Part shown: in pieces, positions 1 to 10,180 of the stretch
Numbering within the stretch: position 1 is the stretch's first letter
How the letters are laid out: the number at the start of each line of letters is the position of its first letter
DNA from: Acanthaster planci
Lineage: Eukaryota; Echinodermata; Asteroidea; Valvatida; Acanthasteridae
DNA: 48,327 bases
Direction of reading: 5' to 3'
NCBI RefSeq assembly: GCF_001949145.1
Contig: NW_019091369.1
Coordinates: 3,709,578 to 3,757,904 of the forward strand
Notes under the pieces: model-generated
Seen by the model: the letters and a program-made list of their open reading frames with translations, nothing else
What the model was told of the DNA's origin: nothing
Databases searched by the model: none
Position numbers and translations under genes: made by a program

Positions 1-121
1 GCAGCAGCTGAGCACTTGTGAAGTGGCCATCTTGATCTGGTTCCCCGAACACCAAATATGAATCAGATTGCAGTACACAATTACTCAGTGGAACCAAATG
101 TTTTCAAATCCTCCCACTCAC

Positions 122-174
122 CTAATCCTCTCCTTCTTTTCTTGCTCTTGCTTCTCAATTTGAAGTTGACGATC
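122..174 (-). other. ITSN1: ITSN exon: coiled coil continuation, last exon in the window
   Basis: Acceptor GATAACAG, donor GTGAGT. It encodes [17 protein letters not shown] plus 2 nt. Bases 1-121 are the next intron, in which nothing else is recognised. Confidence 0.85.
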
Positions 175-3100
175 CTGTTATCCCCAAAAAGTTACAAAGT
201 TAATATTTCTTGAAACATTCATTTCGTAATGCTAAGCAGTTTTACACACAATACAGTATTACAAATTATGAATTACGTGAAAAGGTTTAATAAGCAGCAA
301 ATTAAGACAGCGACAATGTTCTTAAAGACTGTGACATGTCTTATGTTTTCTTGGCTAATGTCTTTGACTCGTTGAAGATTCCTACCTTTTCTCTTTGCTG
401 TTCCTCTCTCAGCAATGCTCGTCTTCTCTCCAACTCCATCTGCCCCTTCTCAAAGTTCTGCTTCTTCTTGTCCTCAAAAGATACTACCAACCAGGAAATC
501 AACGACACAAAACATTAGCAGGAAAACCTTCCAAAGTGAACAAGATTCAAAACATCAATGGAAATCAAGATATGTATAAAATTCCCAGAGACACTATGGA
601 GGCATTCTCACTTTAATAGCATTTTACTTCTGAGGTATTTTAGCTCGATATTGACATGAACCTCTAGAATCTACCGCTGTCCTGTGAACCAATGCAACAT
701 TCTTTGTTCGGGAACAATGCTCTGGAACAAAATTTGGAATTCAAGCACCAGGTAAAGTAATAGTGTCTGGACCCTGAGGGACTGTCAGGTGCTGGATTTT
801 TGGATGATTTGAGCTGGTTATGGAATACAATCTAGACAGAAGTACCTGGCATTGATGGCTCTTCAATTGGTGCTTGCTCATCCAGGCTCTGTTGCTGTGG
901 TAACCCAGGAGACAAAGGTGCCGCTATGGGCATCATCATCCCACCCGTAGCTGGCATGGACCCTATACCCATCACAGATCCCATAGCAGGTTGCATGGGA
1001 CCCATACTGGGTGCCATACCACCCATACTGGGTGCCATACCACCCCTACTGGGAGCCATACCACCCATACTGGGAGCCATACCACCCATACTGGGAGCCA
1101 TACCACCCATACTGGGAGCTATAGTGGTACTCATAGGTCCTGCTATCTGACCGCTGCTGGTGCCTGTGGCGCTACCTGATCTAGCCCTGCGGAAGGACGG
1201 GGGTACCAGGTGCATAGGGAGCGTAACAGGGAGGGTCTGGCCGGATTTGGCCATATCGGCAAGATGCATGGCGACGCAAAACTCATCCTGAGTGAGTCTC
1301 CCATCATTGTCTATGTCAGCTAAACCCCTGGTAAGAGGAAGAAAAAGAGATGACATTTAATTGCTTGAAAAGGTCCATGGTGTTTTATATGCCTGACAAG
1401 CTATTTGCCAGATTACAGCGGAATGGTTAATTTATGTTGTCATTATTATTGGAGAGGGTCTTCCCTTTCAGTTATTCTGAAATCAACAACGTTCCAAAGT
1501 CAAATGAATCTATCCCAATATCCTTAACCCTAACAGTCCTCAATCCTTCACCTGTTGGAGGACTGAGGACTGTGAGGGTTAAGGAACTTAATCTAGGATG
1601 TGTCTTCATCTTCCATTGGTTGGGTTTGAGCCTCCTGCAAAGGCTTTAGTCATCAGCCAATGAGTCTGGGAACCACTCCATCCACCTCCACCTGCCCAGT
1701 GCTCTGTCTTACCATATCTGTGCCAGTATTCCCTGTGGTAGGCCGGTCTGAACAAGTATCTGCCTAGCCTGGGGGCCAGTCAGGAACCCGCTGCGTGTTT
1801 TGTCGCTTGTGTTGAAGGTCTGCTTGTAACGCAGTTTAGAACCATGGGGAATAGACCACTCAGGGCTTGAGGTCATGGATGCTGACCTGTAGCAAAAGGG
1901 CAAGTTAACTTAGAGAGTTTTTGCCTTTTCTTGAACTCACTTGATGATAACTGTACACAGACACAGTAGTTAAAGATTCTGACATCTCAACCTTTATAAA
2001 TCTTTCTCCAATCGTATCATTTTTAGCAAAGCGTATGCCAACATCAGTACAGATGAAACTAGCTTTCGTGTGTATGCACTCATTATGGTATCGACTAACC
2101 ATCACATGCTCATGTTAACGTGACTCTGTTATGATACTGTTGTCATTTCAAAGCACCGATGATTGATCCATAATACATCGATCCAAACAGGTGCCAGACA
2201 AATCACCCATGACTCATTGTGTATATTGATTGCAGCAGACGTTCTAACATACAGCAATGCCAAGAAAGTTAGCAAATCAGGGATGATATTGTTGATGGCT
2301 TGCCATCAGTTCAGCGAAATCAATTCGACCCCAACTCAGAACCGACAAGATCCATCAAATGGTTTGTAGCCAGTACTACTTGATGTAAAAGTTGAAGTGC
2401 CAAGAAACTGTGGTCCATTTCCTGAATGGCGAAGGGATGAGATTGGAGGAAAATGAATTTAAAAAGACCTAATCACCAGAGTCTTGAGGGAACTAATCAC
2501 CAGAGGTCTTGAGGGCCCCACAGTAGCACAGAGCCTATGGTATACATAAATTTGTGTTTGCCTACACGTATCAGGAACCTTTAAAATACCCATTACTTGT
2601 ACTCATCATTAAATGTTATACATAAAACAATTTAACGGTGAACAAATCATTTTCCAGATATTAAAAGAGATTCTTTAAAAACTCGTGACATGACGAAGAG
2701 CCAGATGAAATGGTTCTGAAATCAGAAAATATCCTGACAAATTTCATACCTTTAAGGACTTGGGCAAAACATCTAAAAAGCTATAAAATCGACACCATGA
2801 AAAGTTCTCTCTATGACATGACACTGACAAAAGATTTCATCCTGTAAAAACGCCACTTCAAGTGTGATTTCTAACCTTTCTGGTGATCCCTGTATTGGCT
2901 GGGTGGCAGTGTGGGGCAGGGTCGCAGATCGTGGTATGCCTTGGAATCCAGCGGGACCAGACTGTCCAAGCATTTGACTGGTTGTTCCTAAGGGATCAAA
3001 AAGTTGTCAAAATCTGGTTTCAGTAACAACCCACTTTGAAACTTGAAGGAAAATCAAGGATTGCAAACCTTAGTTAAAGGGGAAAGACAGACGTAAATCT

Positions 3101-6100
3101 GGATGTGAGTGCTTGATTCAGTTATGGATGTACATTACAAAATATTTTGTCACATTTGAGGGAAAAATCTGAGAATTAGTTATTTGTTAAAGGGACAAAG
3201 ATGACAAGTTGTTTCAGATAAAATATTAGTAAGCTGGTCAAACGTGATAAACAAACCCTCAAGCCACACACAGTACATGTATGCCCAATGTTATCAATAT
3301 TTTAATGCACACTATATAGAGGTTGAAAGGCAACAATGGATGTGTTAAAGGAAAGCTAGTATTATAGGAAGAGTAAGTCATAACATCCAGGCGTCCCAGA
3401 GGTTATGGGTTAAGTCACTGAAGCAAGTAGTCGTGAAGAAAGCATTAAATCCCAAAGCCAATATTTTAAATCTTTCAAATACTGCATTAAATAATACTGC
3501 TTGCTACAACATATCAGGTCACATGGAGATAAAAAAGGTCAAAGGGACATATTCACAAAGTTACATTTAGTGAGATGTGAAAATTTCTATTTGATGTTTA
3601 AATGTTCCCTAGGCTTGACCTTTTGACCTTTTGCTAGTCCACATACCCATGGTCATTCCTGATAATACCATGGGGCTACTCCTGGCCGGTAGGGTATTGA
3701 AACTCCCTTGCCCTGTGGCTACGGAACCAGCCACAGGTTGCATGGTTCCCATTCCTCCCATGGTTACCATGCCAACCGTCGACTGCACGGGTGCTACGCC
3801 AGTCATTGTGCTCATACCTAGGAGAGGATTAGTCGGAGATTTGGAGAATTGTGGGAATTAAAGAAGCGTTAGTTCTAGACTAGCTGAAGAATGAATCATT
3901 GAATCAATATCTTGTTAATACTTGAATCTACTCAACTTCTTCATCAACATTTCATACACCTACTGAATTGAAGAGGAGTGACATTGACAAGGCAGGCGAT
4001 TCACAATAGTGCACCTCCAAGAGTTTACAGAAATAGTTATTCAATTTTTACAGAGGCGTGAGAGGCCACTTAAAATTCAAGCTGAAAACAGCTAGCAAAT
4101 AGCTAAAATGTAAGACGTCTTTGTACGTTTGTACACAGCAGGTGCAAATAAAAGCTGAAATTGAGAATCGACATCTGAACAAAAAAAGCTGAAATCAGCT
4201 AAACAGCTCAATTCTCACACCTCTGTACTCTATCTTTCATGAGTATTACCTTCCGAAGGAAAACGAAACCAGAAATGGTCATGAATACTACATGTTAATG
4301 GAAACCAAGAGGAGAAACAGCTAAGCAATGGAGCTATGTTTACTTAGAAAACTCCAACTATGCTGCAAGAGTGTTAGAGTTAGGAGTGATTGAGGTTTGG
4401 GATGGATTATAATTCATACAGAATCATTTGCCCTAATAAGCAATTGTACGTCTCACTGAATTCAACACTTTTAACGTATACAAATCTGATGGGTTCACTA
4501 ACAGGTGTCCACATTTTTAAAGTTTAAAAAAAATGTACATGAGACGGCACATAATAAAGTGTTAGACTGTGTTGGGCTGGATCAGGTTTGTTATGAAATC
4601 CCCAGGGGATTGGGTTTGAAGCTGAACGCCACGTGGATCAAGACACAATAGAAAGACGATGCCAAGTGAAGACCTGAAAAGTGTTAGGGTAAAAGCAAAC
4701 ACACATCAGCATACATGTATAGACATGTACGTGTACGGTACACACAAAGACACAACCCCTGACACACCCCCTGGTCCATGTCCTGACACATGTTCTCTTA
4801 CCCATGGAGAAGGACCCGCCGAATCCTCCTCCCATACTAGGACTAGGGTGTTGCTTGAGTGACGGGGGGAGGGTGCTGGGAAGCTCCGTCCCCTGAAGTT
4901 TCCTCTTGATGAGGTACATGGCAATGGAGAATTCCTGCTTGTCCATCTTCCCGTCGCCGTTCATGTCCGCAAGGTTCCTAGAGGAAAAGCATACAAACTG
5001 AGTCTTGACAGTCATGCCAACCTCCACTGACCGATGTGAAACTGATAGATCGGTCGGTCATGCCAACCTCCACCGACCGACGTGAAACTGATAGAGACCA
5101 CAATATCAAAAGGCTAGACACACTCGGTGTAAATATTTGCACAGCCTGGTGGATTAATTTAAACAGAAGGGGCTTTTGGCTTGTCATACTGCATATTCAT
5201 GTCACAATGATTTTTAAAAAGAGCTGATTTTAGTGTGAAAAGCTCTCAACTCACCAAATGTGGCCAAGGACATTCTTAGGGAGGCCAGATTGGAGAAAGA
5301 ACCCCCTTGCCTGCTCTCCGGTGATAAACCCGCTGACTGGCTTGAGTTGGTAGAACTGGGCATCATGTTTAGCCCGATCTTCAGCAGTTATCCTCCAATC
5401 TATAAAGCAACAAAGTACTGAGTAACCGTTACGTGAAATTATGTTATGCACAGTCCCCATCAAAATCCGAAAACCAAATTCCATGGCTTTTCCTGGGCTT
5501 TCAAGGATTAAAATGTGATAATTTCCCCCCTGACATGTACCCTTTTTGCAGAGAAAAGTTGGTTGGTATTATAAACTGGAAGACTGTCATAACCTTTCTC
5601 ATTGACTGACAAGGATAATCATTGTAATTTATTATTCTGTGATCAAATCAAGAGCAGCCACTCAAAAATAACTCTTGCAACACATGATCTCAATTTCCAC
5701 GGCTTTTCCATGACTTTTTTTATGACTTTCCAGGACACCGTTTTTCCTAGGATTTTTGGGGGGAATTTTCCCTAACCACGGGGATCCAATCATGTAAACT
5801 CTTCATCCAGTTCTTTGTATTATTCTGACCCAAATGTAATCCGTCAGGATCGAAATGGAGAGTGCAAAAAATCATGGGGACATTAGCAGATAACTTCATA
5901 AGTCAGACGAAGGGAGGGGGATTCCGTCGTTGCTTTTTTCTGAACCTTTGAAAAAATTACTTTGGCTGCTTTTGCAGGTATAGCATAATAGGTCCACATA
6001 CATTGTACATGTACACTAGAAGGAAACCTGTGAACGCGTAAATCCTGATAGAAATACCGTAGAGCACGCTTTACATGTAAATACTGCCGGTAGAAACCAA

Positions 6101-7604
6101 GCATAAACACAGTCAACCACTGTATTTCCAGAAACCAAGATAAACACAGTCAAGCACTGTATTTCTAGAAACCAAGCATAAACACAGTCAAGCACTGTAT
6201 TTCTAGAAACCAAGCATAAGCACAGTCAAGCACTGTATTTCTAGAAACCAAGCATAAACACAGTCAAGCACTGTATTTCTAGAAACCAAGCATAAACACA
6301 GTCAATCACTGTATTTCTAGAAAACAAGTATAAACACAGTCAATTACTGTATTTCTTCCCACTTTTTGTGAGTGACAGATTTGTTGCGAAAGAGCTGACA
6401 AAAAGCTGGTGAAACCCACGAAAATGCAGCAATGGCATACTTGTACAGATTGCAAATATCTACACAACGAGGTCAGACTGTAGTCAATGCATAAACACAT
6501 GACCTTGACAGTATGACATTTGAAATCGGTCACCACATATCCTTGAAGACCTGGAACTTCCTACAAAGGTTCAAGGCCATTACTTCCTTTAAAACAAGTT
6601 CTTGATATGTGAAAGGGGACGCAAGGTCAAGATCATAACATAAATGTACATGTACAAGGCGCTGGCCTATGTACATACATGTGTGTGGGATGTCATTCGC
6701 CAATCAGAGTTCAAATACATGTATGCTCAATTGAAAGGATATTTGGGTCCAATTATAGCACCATTCTTTATTTTCTAAAATTTATCTTCTATTCCGACGG
6801 CGCTTTGGGGTGTTTTATACATTTTCATTCAAGAAAAAACTTCTGTATTCAAGCGCAGAACAGTGACACTTGTTTTAGGGAGTGACTTCAATGCATACAC
6901 CTGTTTCCAAAACAAAATGATAAATTCTGTTTTACTGACGATCTGATATCGTGTCATATGAAAGGAACCAGTCAATATATGTACGTGTATAATGTAAGTA
7001 TCGTTTACATTTAGATACAAATTTTGACAAAAAATTCTCTAACATTTCAATCAAGCTGTGCATTATAACACAAGCAATCCCTAAAATCAACTAAAAGACA
7101 TGCAATGCAACCGCATCAAATATAATGTACGGAAAAAGTCATGACATGAGCCTCAAGCTAGAGTACTGAAGGCCAGACAATTATTATTCACTTCAACAGC
7201 TGATAAAACAATCAATATTACATGTAACAGATCTGCAATGTGTTTTATAATATATTCACACTTTGTGGTTATGGTACTCATAAAGCAAAAAATACTTCTG
7301 TGGAGAAAATTTCAAGAGAGGGAAAAAATGACCCAACCATTTCCATGTGTACACCCTTCTGGGCTGGTTGTTCATTAAACCCTCCTATGCAAAGACGCAT
7401 TCTTGACAAAGTCAAAATCAGTCCAATGACCCCTATGTGTCTGTGTACCGTGGCAAATCAACGGACGGAATTTTTGACTGCGATTGTTACAGCAAAAGGA
7501 GGGTTCATTGTTCAGGTTATTTTGTATGCATATTTACACATTTTACAATTCTAGTAAATACAGTTTATGCAAATCGTTGTTTACTTACCCTGCGCTTGCA
7601 TCAT
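122..7604 (-). CDS. ITSN1: Intersectin (ITSN), 5' part: EH1, EH2 and start of coiled coil; continues beyond the left edge
   Basis: Nine coding exons on the minus strand join in consistent phase: 7604-7589, 5399-5255, 4977-4802, 3817-3647, 2987-2876, 1886-1713, 1327-846, 483-386 and 174-122. They give 475 codons plus 2 nt with no stop. Residues about 7-95 form EH1, with EF-hand loop D58[11 protein letters not shown]69 and the pocket Trp W54. Residues about 215-305 form EH2, with loop D269[11 protein letters not shown]280 and W265. In EH domains this Trp contacts Asn-Pro-Phe ligands. From about residue 427 a charged Glu/Arg/Lys/Gln-rich coiled coil starts. Order and sequence match the N-terminus of intersectin, a scaffold of clathrin-mediated endocytosis that binds epsin and stonin-type partners and dynamin. 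The SH3 domains and any DH-PH-C2 part lie outside the window. Vertebrates have ITSN1 and ITSN2; the CRYZL1 neighbour fits the ITSN1 locus, but this may be the single pre-duplication gene. Confidence 0.93.
386..483 (-). other. ITSN1: ITSN exon: start of coiled coil
   Basis: Acceptor GGTTGGTAG, donor GTAGGA. It encodes [14 protein letters not shown] followed by a Glu/Arg-rich helix. This matches the conserved FEDKKRENFERG motif that opens the intersectin coiled coil. Confidence 0.9.
846..1327 (-). other. ITSN1: ITSN exon: C-terminal half of EH2 and repeat-rich linker
   Basis: Acceptor CTTACCAG, donor GTACTT (weak). It encodes residues 265-425: the EF-hand loop [12 protein letters not shown], the conserved [11 protein letters not shown] motif after EH2, then a Met/Gly/Pro repeat (see the separate repeat entry) and a short acidic stretch. 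At 482 nt it is the longest exon of this part of the gene. Confidence 0.9.
994..1119 (-). repeat. In-frame 21-bp coding minisatellite, six units
   Basis: Six head-to-tail 21-nt units encode A-P-S-M-G-G-M (residues 335-376 of ITSN), with one Met to Arg change and a final unit ending G-P-M. All units keep length and frame. Confidence 0.93.
1521..1585. repeat. Hairpin-forming inverted repeat in an ITSN intron
   Basis: Arms 1522-1542 and 1564-1584 are reverse complements with one mismatch, plus one extra flanking T-A pair. They enclose a 21-nt loop. The arm begins CCTTAACCCT. The hairpin lies in the intron between the two EH2 exons. Confidence 0.85.
1713..1886 (-). other. ITSN1: ITSN exon: N-terminal half of EH2
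   Basis: Acceptor TGCTACAG, donor GTAAGA. It encodes residues 207-264: [17 protein letters not shown] followed by the helix [16 protein letters not shown]. The split Trp codon at its 3' end mirrors the EH1 exon junction, showing the EH repeat origin of the gene structure. Confidence 0.92.
2876..2987 (-). other. ITSN1: ITSN exon: linker before EH2
   Basis: Acceptor CCCTTAG, donor GTTAGA (weaker than the others). It encodes residues 170-206, rich in Pro, Thr and Gly. Phases agree with both neighbours. Confidence 0.78.
3647..3817 (-). other. ITSN1: ITSN exon: Met/Gly/Val-rich linker between EH1 and EH2
   Basis: Acceptor CTCCTAG, donor GTATGT, phase 1 at both ends. It encodes residues 113-169, low in charge and rich in Met, Gly, Thr and Val, like the inter-EH linker of known intersectins. 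Homology in the linker is by position and composition only. Confidence 0.8.
4802..4977 (-). other. ITSN1: ITSN exon: C-terminal half of EH1 with EF-hand
   Basis: Acceptor CCTCTAG, donor GTAAGA. It encodes residues 54-112: the EF-hand loop [12 protein letters not shown], the helix [13 protein letters not shown], then a Gly/Ser/Met-rich linker. Just upstream, in the intron at 5011-5096, is a 46-bp tandem duplication that does not enter the exon. Confidence 0.92.
5255..5399 (-). other. ITSN1: ITSN exon: N-terminal half of EH1
   Basis: Acceptor TTTATAG, donor GTGAGT. It encodes residues 6-53, including the [14 protein letters not shown] segment and the helix ending LGHI before W54, which is split over the next junction. 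Confidence 0.92.
6093..6357. repeat. 38-bp tandem repeat, seven copies, in an ITSN intron
   Basis: Seven copies of a 38-bp unit starting GAAACCAAGCATAAACACAG (one copy is 37 bp) run without a break. The first and last copies are the most diverged, as expected of a small satellite. It lies in the intron between the start exon and the first EH1 exon. Confidence 0.95.
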
Positions 7605-7624
7605 CTTGTACAACCTCCAGGTAC
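7589..7624 (-). other. ITSN1: ITSN exon with translation start
   Basis: The exon is 36 nt, flanked by a TTTTCAG acceptor and a GTAAGT donor. The first 20 nt are 5' UTR, followed by ATGATGCAAGCGCAG and one extra base. The next exon completes this to MMQAQ-D-W, joining directly to the conserved EH1 start. Either Met at 7604 or 7601 could initiate. This is the only frame that joins EH1 without a stop. Confidence 0.75.
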
Positions 7625-9566
7625 CTGAAAATGCACAATCAAATCAAGAAATCTTTGACTTTTAAAAAGGAAATTTATCAGATGTTGAACTTGAAACAAA
7701 AGATTGAATATTAAGTACCAATGAAGACAATTACGAATATGCATTCTATCGGTTGTCAAAAAACAACTTAAATATTCATGAATCTTATGAGTATTCATTA
7801 GATTACCAAGAATGCACATTGTTTTGGTGGAGTCCGGGTCACTGGTGTGTTCAACAACTGAGCAACAACTAAGACTTATGAGAGATTCAGTCAAATATTT
7901 GACCCCGAAGCAAGGTGTATTCAATGCACACCACCACCCAGACAAACATGAGGGAATGCGCAACAACATCTGGATTTGACAATTACGCGCAACTCTCACA
8001 CATAAAACAGACAATGTGATTGGCTGAATGATGTATGAATGGAGCCAGTTCACTAAGGTTCAAGCCTATGGGAATCCCTGTCTCATAGCGTGCTAACAGG
8101 AAGGAGTTTGTTAAAGGGGGAAGGGTAGATTAGGCGGTTGAATTCCTTTACTGGGGGTGAGGGATATTCAACAGTTGACATCTGACATTTGGAATCAATC
8201 CAGGCAACATATGACAAGGACGTTGAGCATTGGTTTTTGACAAAAGGGTAAGTTAGGGTTGCATCTACTTCTAAAGGGATTCAGACGTAAGTCATGGACT
8301 CATCAGTGGAGTGCATTTTTCTTCAGAGCCAATGAGGAAAAATAAACCATCTGCTATTTAAAAATCCTTTCCCAATTAAAACAACACAAATTAACTAGCA
8401 ACCCCTAAACTAAACAAAACCACAAGCAAACAAGAAACCATTGGCAACACTAATAGGGCCACTGAAGTTACATTTTATCAGTGTCAATCAATATTTTATC
8501 AATTTGTATATGTTACAATGTAAACAAATCATGTTTCTATGATGCTTTCATATCAGTCCGTATTAAACATACTGTTCTGGAGCAAAATAATTGATCTTTG
8601 ATCTAATTTGTGCTAATTTGTATTTTACATTAAAGTCACTCTTTTAGAAGTTTTGCAAAATGACATCTGGAGTTGCATTTTGGTCCATTTTATGAAGAAC
8701 ATGCCAAATCACATTATCATTATTGGAATCTCCAATTCTCACTTAATCCATAGATGGGTGCATGAGACATTCTAAGGACAGTTTTGAGGTGAATTTGGAG
8801 GATTTTGACTGAGGGTACAAGCTATCTTGAGTGAAATGAATTAATGGAAGCAAAAGCCGGACCCTACTAATATTGCCCGACCATGTCTAAATGTTAAAAA
8901 AGGTGATTTGTAGGGTCGAAGTTAGTCGGATTAATTCGTCACAGGTGTCAGCTGTCCAGCCGCTCTGTTGAGATGACTAAATAGGGACCAAAATTTCATG
9001 GATAGAAACAGTTGGACTTGGTCTTGGAGAATGACCAAATTGATGAATTGACGACCAGTTTGGGTGAGTAGGCCTAACTTAGGCGGTAAATGGGGGTTGA
9101 TATACACTGTAATTTGTTGGAAGCTTTTTTCATTCACACTCTCCACTTTTTTTGGGGGGGGGAGGGAATGGGTGTAGGGCCAAAGAGGTAGTCCAGACTG
9201 GCCCTGTCGTTAGTTTTAAAGTCTTAAGCGCAATCTTGAACACGTTGAATCTTGCGCAAATTTGTGGTACTTCATTCTCGGCAGATTATCCTATGAATGG
9301 ATGTTATTCAAAGGCGAATCAACTCGGGATGCAGTATAACAAATGTGCGTAAGGCTCAAAATTGCGCTTAACAGTCGTAGTCTGGGGCTACCCCCACTTT
9401 ATCCACAAAATCACCGCCTACAGTTAGGCCAATATTATAGTCCTAATCTCGATTGAAATAGCGCCCTCGTGCAATATTCACAATCGGTAAATCACACGAC
9501 ATCAACACACGAAAAGTATTGAAATACTTCAAGCAGTCGGTGCAAGAAAAATTGTGCTTTACTTAC

Positions 9567-9700
9567 CACTCTATTACTAAACTCTTCCACAGTTATACAG
9601 AATGGGATTAGGACAATTTTGATCTTCTAACTAAGAGAAAATCACATGATTTCCCCTTCGCTCACAACCACCGTGGTGAAAGATGCAGGACTCGCCCACT
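9567..9700 (-). other. ITSN1: Probable noncoding first exon of intersectin (5' UTR); right end approximate
   Basis: A strong donor reads GTAAGT on the minus strand, as ACTTAC at 9561-9566 on plus. It lies upstream of the first coding exon, which itself starts at a splice acceptor and so needs an upstream exon. The right end is a guess, placed before the YY1-like CAATGGCGTC sequence at 9703. No transcript support can be given. Confidence 0.45.
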
Positions 9701-10114
9701 ACAATGGCGTCTGTAAAACGGAAACACGTTAAATCCTATTGGTCAATGGCATTTATTATTAAAAGGTTTTCTATGGAAGCACGACGTAAAAATTCAATAT
9801 AAAAAATTTACTTGTTTCAATTGCTTTCTAAAAAAACGTAAGGCATATGTTTGATCCAGCTTTTGTCTTTGTGCTGTGTTTATTGATTGTTTTCATTTTT
9901 AATAAAAAATACCCTGACTAATCACTACTCTTTTGCCATCGACAGAACATGTGGTACATTATTGATCTGGTCCCGTCATATAGTAATCAAACACATTCAA
10001 TATTTGAGGGTCGAGGGTAAGACCGGGAAACGTTGATCGGAAAACACATGCAACTTCGGGTGCGTCCGATCAGTTTCGTTAGACCCGTGATGTGAATGGA
10101 ATGCTTACTGAAAA
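9640..10114. promoter_or_regulatory. Probable shared promoter of ITSN (left) and CRYZL1 (right)
   Basis: The divergent first exons of the two genes flank this roughly 0.4-kb stretch. It holds a YY1-like CAATGGCGTC at 9703 and an inverted CCAAT box (ATTGG, 9738-9742) but no clear TATA box in either direction. Start sites were not located. The short plus-strand frame beginning at 9704 stops soon and has no family match. Confidence 0.5.
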
Positions 10115-10180
10115 ATGAAGTCAGTTTTTCTTGATCGTGAGTCTGAAAGACAGGGACAAAATGCTGTTTTAAAAACTGAT
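10115..10180 (+). other. CRYZL1: CRYZL1 exon 1 (predicted), with start codon and GC splice donor
   Basis: Twenty-two codons start at ATG 10115 (MKSVFLDRES...) and end in KTD at a GCAAGT donor. Joined in phase 0 to exon 2 this gives KTD-VPVPEPADGQVL. It matches the vertebrate N-terminus in length (22 versus about 24 residues) and in its MK start. A GT donor 4 nt downstream (10185) would break the frame. The call rests on phase, length and homology by eye. Confidence 0.6.

Noticed and set aside
926-1179. Plus-strand open frames over the ITSN repeat exon
   Set aside because: They are shadows of the 21-bp repeat, which is free of stops in several frames; the minus-strand frame carries EH2 and the splice sites.
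9704-9780. Plus-strand ATG GCG TCT frame as CRYZL1 start
   Set aside because: It stops after about 27 codons, has no good donor in phase with exon 2 and does not resemble the CRYZL1 N-terminus; the 10115 start fits better.
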